Assembly (NCBI GenBank): GCA_021776375.1
Contig: JAJFGA010000051.1
Span: forward strand, 1 to 64,000
DNA: 64,000 bases
Reading direction: 5' to 3'
From: Hyphococcus sp.
GTDB lineage: Bacteria > Pseudomonadota > Alphaproteobacteria > Caulobacterales > Parvularculaceae
Of the stretch, positions 58,992 to 64,000 are shown piece by piece (position 1 is the first letter of the stretch; every line of letters starts with the position of its first letter). The position numbers and the translations under genes are program-made. Under the pieces are notes generated by a model. That model was not told where the DNA came from. It ran no database searches and saw nothing but the letters and a program-made list of their open reading frames with translations.

Positions 58992-59055
58992 TCTTCTCCC
59001 GTTTACTACTATTACCATGGCCTTATGCATATAGTGGAGGGACTGGCGGTCTAAC

Positions 59056-59718
59056 TCACGGATACAACTTCTCCGTCGTCCATTCGGATTGCGCGTTCTT
59101 GCGTTTGAACTGTAGGCGGTCATGCAAACGGAATGGGCGGTTGACCCAGAATTCTATCTGTGTCGGGACTATACGGTAGCCCGACCAATGCGGCGGGCGC
59201 GGAACTTCGCCGAGGCCGAATTGCGCGGCTTTTATCGCCACTTCCTTGGCGAGCGCCAACTTGCCGGCCATGGGGCGCGATTGCGCCGAGGCCCAGGCGC
59301 CAATGCGGGCGCTGCGGGCTCTGGTTTTGAAATAGGCGTCGGCGGCCTCATCGCTCACCGGCGCGACGGCCCCGCGAAAGCGCACCTGACGACGGATGGT
59401 CTTCCAATGAAAGCAGATAGCCGCTTTTGAGTTAGCAGCGAGCTGTTCACCCTTAGCGCTCTCTGTGTTGGTGTAAAAAGTCAGCCCCGCCGCATCGACG
59501 TCCTTTAACAGCACCATGCGCACATCCGGCAGGCCGTCCGCATCGACCGTAGCGAGCGCCATGGCGTTGGGATCGTTGGGCTCGGTTGTCTTCGCCAGCG
59601 CCAGCCAGTCGGAGAACAGCGCAACCGGATCGTCATCGGTGAAGACCTCGCCCTGATCTTCGTCGGCCGAATACGCCTCCTCCGAGGGGCTTGGCGGGAT
59701 TAATTCATCGGCGGTCAT
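59056..59718 (-). CDS. pdxH: Pyridoxamine 5'-phosphate oxidase
   Basis: A 220-residue PNPOx. Core motifs are [62 protein letters not shown] (FMN and substrate binding) and the C-terminal [30 protein letters not shown]. The enzyme oxidises pyridoxine or pyridoxamine phosphate to PLP with FMN. ATG 59718 follows GGAG. It is divergent from aroC, as in several alphaproteobacteria. Confidence 0.94.
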   Translation of the reverse strand: MTADELIPPSPSEEAYSADEDQGEVFTDDDPVALFSDWLALAKTTEPNDPNAMALATVDADGLPDVRMVLLKDVDAAGLTFYTNTESAKGEQLAANSKAAICFHWKTIRRQVRFRGAVAPVSDEAADAYFKTRARSARIGAWASAQSRPMAGKLALAKEVAIKAAQFGLGEVPRPPHWSGYRIVPTQIEFWVNRPFRLHDRLQFKRKNAQSEWTTEKLYP

Positions 59719-59821
59719 GGCGATTATCTCCAAAATCTGCGCGCGTTAACCCTTATGCGCCGTGGATGCGTCATGTTAGACCTACGCGGCTTGAGAATTT
59801 GACGCTAGAGCGGAAAACGAA

Positions 59822-60919
59822 ATGTCTTTTAACACATTCGGCCATGTCTTTCGGATCACCACATGGGGCGAGTCTCATGGGCCCGCGCTTGGCGTGGTGA
59901 TTGACGGATGCCCGCCGGGGATCGTGCTGCGCGCCGCGGACATTCAAACCGCGCTCGACAAGCGCAAACCCGGCACCTCGAAATTCGTCACCCAGCGCAA
60001 AGAACCCGATACGGTGAAAATCCTCTCCGGTGTGTTTGAAGACGACCGCACCGATGGACCGCGCACCACCGGCGCGCCGATCAGCCTGATGATTGATAAT
60101 GTCGACCAGCGCTCGAAGGATTATTCAGACATCCGCGATAAATATCGCCCCGGCCATGCCGACTTCACCTATGATGCTAAATATGGTTTCCGCGATTATC
60201 GCGGCGGCGGGCGCTCTTCCGCGCGCGAGACCGCCGCGCGCGTCGCCGCCGGCGTGGTTGCGGAAAAGGCGCTGGCGCATGTGCACCCCGGCGTCATGAT
60301 CCGCGCCTACCTCACTCAAATCGGCCCCTACAAAATTGACCGCGCCCGGTTCGACTGGGCAGAGATAAACAACAATCCGTTCTGGTGCCCCGACCCCGTT
60401 GCAGCGAAACTCTGGGAAGAAAAACTCGACGACGCGCGCAAGGCCGGCTCATCCCTCGGCGCGATTGTCGAGGTTGTCGCCTCCGGCATTCCCGCCGGCC
60501 TCGGCGCGCCGGTCTATGGCAAGCTTGATGCGGATCTAGCCTCCGCAATGATGTCGATTAACGCCGCCAAGGGCGTTGAGATCGGCGCCGGCATGGGCGC
60601 GGCGGCGCTCACCGGCGAGGAAAACGCCGATGAAATCCGTATAAAGAACGGCGCCCCGCATTTCCTCTCAAACCACGCCGGCGGCATTCTCGGCGGAATA
60701 TCTTCCGGCCAGGACATCGTCGTGCGGTTTTCGGTTAAACCGACCTCGTCGATATCCACCCCGCGCAAGACCGTTACCGCGGGCGGCGAGGAAACCGAAA
60801 TCTCCACCAAAGGCCGTCACGATCCTTGCGTCGGCATCAGGGGCGTACCCGTCGGCGCGGCGATGATGGCGCTGGTGCTTGCCGACCACGCATTGCTGCA
60901 CCGCGCCCAATGCGGTTGA
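59822..60919 (+). CDS. aroC: Chorismate synthase
   Basis: A 365-residue chorismate synthase, the last step of the shikimate pathway, converting EPSP to chorismate with reduced FMN. Signature regions: [48 protein letters not shown] and [20 protein letters not shown], and the terminal [19 protein letters not shown]. Full length. No other aro gene is adjacent. Confidence 0.97.
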   Translation: MSFNTFGHVFRITTWGESHGPALGVVIDGCPPGIVLRAADIQTALDKRKPGTSKFVTQRKEPDTVKILSGVFEDDRTDGPRTTGAPISLMIDNVDQRSKDYSDIRDKYRPGHADFTYDAKYGFRDYRGGGRSSARETAARVAAGVVAEKALAHVHPGVMIRAYLTQIGPYKIDRARFDWAEINNNPFWCPDPVAAKLWEEKLDDARKAGSSLGAIVEVVASGIPAGLGAPVYGKLDADLASAMMSINAAKGVEIGAGMGAAALTGEENADEIRIKNGAPHFLSNHAGGILGGISSGQDIVVRFSVKPTSSISTPRKTVTAGGEETEISTKGRHDPCVGIRGVPVGAAMMALVLADHALLHRAQCG

Positions 60920-60949
60920 GGCTTTGCGAATAAGGAGGCTGATTCTTGC

Positions 60950-61693
60950 CTACTTCCCCCCGCCAAAAGGCAAGATCGCCGGCACCTTGGCCATGTAGTC
61001 GCGATATGTGTCGCCGAATAGCGCAATCATGTCGCGTTCTTCATAGCCGACCGCAACGAAAATATAGGTCGTCCATATCCCAGCGAACAGCAAATGCCCC
61101 GCCGTCATATGGGGCGTCGCCCAAAACGCGATAATCCAGCCAAGATAAAGCGGATGGCGAACATATTTGTATAGTGACGGTGTGACGAAATGAGGTTTTG
61201 GCGGTTCCTGTTTTTTGAACCCGAGCCAACCCTGCAACAGGCCAAAAAGTTCGAAATGATTGATTAGGCAAGTCGACAGGAGGACAAGGCCAATACCGGC
61301 GAAATAGAGCGCCGTTAACAGTCCCGACCACAGCGGCGCATCGACCGACCAGACCACCGCGGGCATGGGCTGCCAGTAACGAAACAACAGCACAAGCACG
61401 ACAACGGTGAGAAGCACATAAGTGCTGCGTTCAAAGGCGCGGGGCAGGAATTTGATCAAAGCTTTCTTAAAGCCCCATCGCGCCATCACCGTGTGCTGCA
61501 CGCCAAACAAAAGTAGAAGACCAATATTGACCAACGCCGCCGGCGCCGCCACGGCCAGACCGCCACTGTCGATTGTGCTTGGGACGTTTACAAACGACGT
61601 CATGTCGCCGCCCATAAAAACGATGAGATACAAAAACGATGCAAAAAACATCAAGTAAACGACAACACTATAAATGAGCGCGATGATCCCCAT
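60950..61693 (-). CDS. mddA: Methanethiol S-methyltransferase-like (MddA) membrane protein
   Basis: A 247-residue polytopic membrane methyltransferase. VQHTVMARWGFK, the TPSLYKYVRHPLYLGWIIAFWATPHMTAGHLLFA block and a C-terminal EERDMIALFGDTYRDYMAKVP fit MddA, which methylates methanethiol with SAM to dimethyl sulfide, and the related isoprenylcysteine methyltransferase fold. ATG 61693 follows GGGAGGG. If correct, the host produces DMS; the exact substrate should be treated as probable. Confidence 0.83.
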   Translation of the reverse strand: MGIIALIYSVVVYLMFFASFLYLIVFMGGDMTSFVNVPSTIDSGGLAVAAPAALVNIGLLLLFGVQHTVMARWGFKKALIKFLPRAFERSTYVLLTVVVLVLLFRYWQPMPAVVWSVDAPLWSGLLTALYFAGIGLVLLSTCLINHFELFGLLQGWLGFKKQEPPKPHFVTPSLYKYVRHPLYLGWIIAFWATPHMTAGHLLFAGIWTTYIFVAVGYEERDMIALFGDTYRDYMAKVPAILPFGGGK

Positions 61694-61880
61694 CGGTCCC
61701 TCCCGTTGCTGTATGTGATGACGCAACTTATCGGAGCGGGGTCCTTACGTCATTTTGCGCTCTCGGAATAGTATAAAATTGCCCACCAAGAGATTATTCT
61801 GTATGCCCCGCACAATAACTGTGCAGTGCACAAATATATTACGCAGACGCACAATTTTTTTAACAGAAATAGCCTGCGCC

Positions 61881-62792
61881 CTAGCGACAGGACTGATCAA
61901 GCCAGCCGGCCAGCTCGCCCGCCAGTCGGATGCGATGCCATGAGAATGAATGATCAGCATCAAGTCGTAATTCGGCAAGGTCGATGCCGGGCGCAGCTTT
62001 ATATGTTTCTACCAGGCTTTCAAAGACAGAAATATCAACCGCCTGATCACGCTCGCCGCCGATCAGGAAGATGCTTTTGCCCGCCAGGCGCGGCTCTAGC
62101 TGGCGAAGATCAAAACTGGCGCCCGCTGCGGCGAGTTCAGAGATGGCGCCGCCGCCCGAAAAACCGTTCAGCATACCGAGCGTATTGGAATATTGTTTGA
62201 ACCCTTCAAGCGCTTCCGGCGAGGCTTCAGCGATTGCCGCGCGGTCGCCAAGATTGGCGGCGGCGATGCCGGCGATGCATTTGACGCCCGCATCGGCCGC
62301 CCCGCCCTGCAACGCCATAAACCCGCCCATGGAATGACCGATGAGGGCGATGCGGCCGGTATCGACCCGCAGCGCGGCATTCGCCGGGGCGCGCAGAAAC
62401 GCGAGCGCGACGGCGACGTCCTCAATGCCGTTCGTAAAACTGAAGACGCCCTCAGAGCCCCAGGCGCCACGATAATGGAAGAACAAAACATTCCAACCGC
62501 TGCGCCGGATCGCCTGAGCGATGTCGAGATTTTTTTCAAACCCCGGAAACCCATGCAGCAAGATCACGGTCGGGTGCGGCCCGGCGCCGTCAGCGAGATA
62601 GATATGTGCGTTCATCATTGCGCCATCACTGTCGATACGCAGCTCACGCACCGCTGGCGGGTAATCCAGATCAATTCTCGTCGGGTCCTCAACCACAGGA
62701 TCGCCCGCGCGTGCCGGCGCAATCGCCATTAGCGACGTGATCAACAATGATGCGGCAACGATTGCGCTAAGCACGCTTTTTTCACGGCCCAT
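61881..62792 (-). CDS. Alpha/beta hydrolase, exported
   Basis: A 303-residue protein with signal peptide (ends PARAGD). The fold is clear: PTVILLHGFPGFEKNLDIAQ (oxyanion), nucleophile motif IALIGHSMGGFMAL, acid in LIGGERDQAV and His in DADHSFSWH. Probably a serine esterase or peptidase. GAGGAG lies upstream of ATG 62792. It is divergent from the next hydrolase gene across about 130 bases. Confidence 0.88.
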   Translation of the reverse strand: MGREKSVLSAIVAASLLITSLMAIAPARAGDPVVEDPTRIDLDYPPAVRELRIDSDGAMMNAHIYLADGAGPHPTVILLHGFPGFEKNLDIAQAIRRSGWNVLFFHYRGAWGSEGVFSFTNGIEDVAVALAFLRAPANAALRVDTGRIALIGHSMGGFMALQGGAADAGVKCIAGIAAANLGDRAAIAEASPEALEGFKQYSNTLGMLNGFSGGGAISELAAAGASFDLRQLEPRLAGKSIFLIGGERDQAVDISVFESLVETYKAAPGIDLAELRLDADHSFSWHRIRLAGELAGWLDQSCR

Positions 62793-62919
62793 TCTGGCTC
62801 TCCTCTCAGGTAAGAAAGGCAAGCCTAACCGGCGCAAGAGGCCGCGTCTATGTATATGGATGCATGCACAGTGAGATTACTATTTCACACTGCAGAGATA
62901 GCACGCTAAGCTCATCCTT

Positions 62920-63894
62920 ATGAAAAAATTACTTTTATTGACCCTGCCCTTTGTGGCGGTTTTCGCCGGTCTGTGGCTGTTGCGCACGCCGGACACGGAC
63001 CCGGCGGCGATGACTGATAAATATACCAACGCACAATCCCGGTTTGTCGAAAACACTGAAGGTTTGCGGGTTCATTATCGTGAGGGAGGAAACCCGGAAG
63101 GCGCGCCGATCATTTTTGTGCATGGCACATCGGCGTCGCTCCACACCTGGGCGCCGCTGACGGAGCGCCTCGGCGAAGATTACCGCATCATCACCTACAC
63201 CCAGCCGGGTCACGGCCTTACCGGTCCGCATCCGCGCGATGATTATTCCTATACCGGCATGGCCGAAGCGCTTGATCTGGTTACGGAAGAACTCGGGCTT
63301 GACCATTTCACCCTTGGCGGTAACTCCATGGGCGGCTGGGTCGCCTGGCGCTATGCGCTCGCCAATCCGACCCGCATCAATGCGCTCATCCTGCTTGACG
63401 CCTCGGGCATGCCATTGCGTGCGGGCGAGGAAGCGCCGCCGCTTAATCTCGGTTTTAAACTTCTTCAAACCCCGTTCGGACGCATGTTAATGCAAAATTA
63501 TACGCCGCGGCCGCTGGTCGCGAAGTCTGCGCGCCAGACCGTGTCTGTGCAGTCTGTGATGGATGAGGCTGCGATCGACCGCTATTGGGAACTTATCCGC
63601 CTGCCCGGCAATCGGCGCGCAGCCGCGCTTGGCGCGATGGCTGACCGGGACGCGCATTACGCCGACCACGTTGGCGAGATCACCGCGCCAACGCTGATCC
63701 TTTGGGGGGCCGAAGACCAGCTTATTTTTGCTTCCGCGGCAAAGACTTTTGATGAGCGCCTGCCCAATGCCCATGTGATCGTCTATGACGGCGTCGGGCA
63801 TATCCCTATGGAAGAGGCGCCAGACCGAACCGCAAGCGATATTGATGCGTTTTTACAAGCCGTCCTTGAGCCGCAATTGGAGTTACAACAATGA
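62920..63894 (+). CDS. Alpha/beta hydrolase, membrane-anchored or exported
   Basis: A 324-residue hydrolase with an N-terminal hydrophobic segment (LLLLTLPFVAVFAGLWLL). IIFVHGTSASLHTW forms the oxyanion loop, LGGNSMGGWVAW the nucleophile elbow (Ser), WGAEDQLI the acid and VGHIPMEEAP the catalytic His. Related to lipase and haloperoxidase-type hydrolases. Its stop overlaps the start of the following GST by four bases (ATGA), so the two are coupled. Confidence 0.88.
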   Translation: MKKLLLLTLPFVAVFAGLWLLRTPDTDPAAMTDKYTNAQSRFVENTEGLRVHYREGGNPEGAPIIFVHGTSASLHTWAPLTERLGEDYRIITYTQPGHGLTGPHPRDDYSYTGMAEALDLVTEELGLDHFTLGGNSMGGWVAWRYALANPTRINALILLDASGMPLRAGEEAPPLNLGFKLLQTPFGRMLMQNYTPRPLVAKSARQTVSVQSVMDEAAIDRYWELIRLPGNRRAAALGAMADRDAHYADHVGEITAPTLILWGAEDQLIFASAAKTFDERLPNAHVIVYDGVGHIPMEEAPDRTASDIDAFLQAVLEPQLELQQ

Positions 63895-64000
63895 AGCTTT
63901 TCTGGTGCCCGCAAACCCGCTCCCAGCGCGCGCTCTGGCTGTTGGAAGAGGCCGGCGTTGATTATGAGCGTGTACTGATTGATATTCGCGATCCAGCCAG
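63891..64000 (+). CDS. Glutathione S-transferase, 5' part only
   Basis: The first 36 codons are visible: MKLFWCPQTRSQRALWLLEE then AGVDYERVLIDIRDPA, the N-terminal thioredoxin-like GST start. The gene runs off the window. It overlaps the previous stop by four bases. Confidence 0.85.
   Translation, partial: MKLFWCPQTRSQRALWLLEEAGVDYERVLIDIRDPA

Noticed and set aside
1-64000. CRISPR arrays, rRNA genes and prophage modules
   Set aside because: No regularly spaced direct repeats, rRNA signatures or phage structural genes were recognised on reading both strands.

Overview
The window is GC-rich, densely coded, and reads as a chromosomal segment of an alphaproteobacterium, probably a marine or aquatic relative of Parvularculales, Hyphomonadales or Rhodobacterales. 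That placement is inferred from family content (DUF1491, DUF2336, a DnaA-domain-IV-like protein beside sufE, an exosortase E system, an Mrp antiporter operon) and from the intergenic palindromes. Translation uses the standard bacterial code. No rRNA, CRISPR array, transposase or prophage structural gene was seen.

Layout. 1-6.9 kb: YceI lipoprotein (cut by the window edge), alkylsulfatase-like MBL hydrolase, MarR regulator with a membrane protein, CPBP protease, SH3 lipoprotein, DUF1491 and a fatty acid hydroxylase. 7.3-9.9 kb: four tandem tiny proteins with near-identical VPEM-type C-terminal sorting signals, a terminator, then an exosortase E/CPBP protease fusion; this is the most distinctive locus. 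9.9-13.3 kb: a less GC-rich accessory patch with a TatD-family fragment, a serine beta-lactamase-like hydrolase and a CE15-like esterase lipoprotein. 13.5-21.8 kb: PAS histidine kinase, an envelope protein with a hairpin leader, HxlR/GST/tautomerase, a TetR-controlled oxidoreductase/DUF1772 pair with three operator-like palindromes, an esterase-TPR protein, SufE and a DnaA-C-like protein. 21.9-30.3 kb: a complete but unusual Mrp-type cation/proton antiporter operon (E-F-G-A(C-terminal part)-B-C-D-D'-small-D'') with three large antiporter-like subunits and a heavily enlarged MrpC. 30.6-33.9 kb: ParA with a ribbon-helix-helix-like partner, DUF2336 and a small lipoprotein. 34-39.9 kb: a TonB energising operon (DUF3450, TtpC-like long ExbB, ExbB, two ExbD, TonB, TPR). 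40.3-40.8 kb: tRNA-Gln(TTG) and tRNA-Pro(CGG). 40.9-57.7 kb: mainly enzymes, including two amidohydrolases, NHL-TPR protein, YciI, VOC, methyltransferase, ATP-grasp and MBL genes, a secreted gluzincin-like protease and RidA. 57.8-59.0 kb: an AT-rich insertion with a stand-alone SIR2-like gene. 59-64 kb: pdxH, aroC, mddA-like methyltransferase, two alpha/beta hydrolases and a GST cut by the window end.

How the genes work together. The VPEM proteins are almost certainly substrates of the adjacent exosortase, but after signal-peptide removal three of them would display only about 5-7 residues before the sorting signal, so the array may make very short anchored or released peptides. The Mrp operon would export Na+ (or other monovalent cations) using the proton gradient, and the TtpC/ExbB/ExbD/TonB operon would use the same gradient to drive outer-membrane import. 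Several regulators sit divergently from their likely targets with visible palindromes (MarR at 2.8 kb, HxlR at 16.8 kb, TetR at 19.0 kb, TetR at 47.5 kb). All functional statements rest on reading motifs by eye, with no database search.
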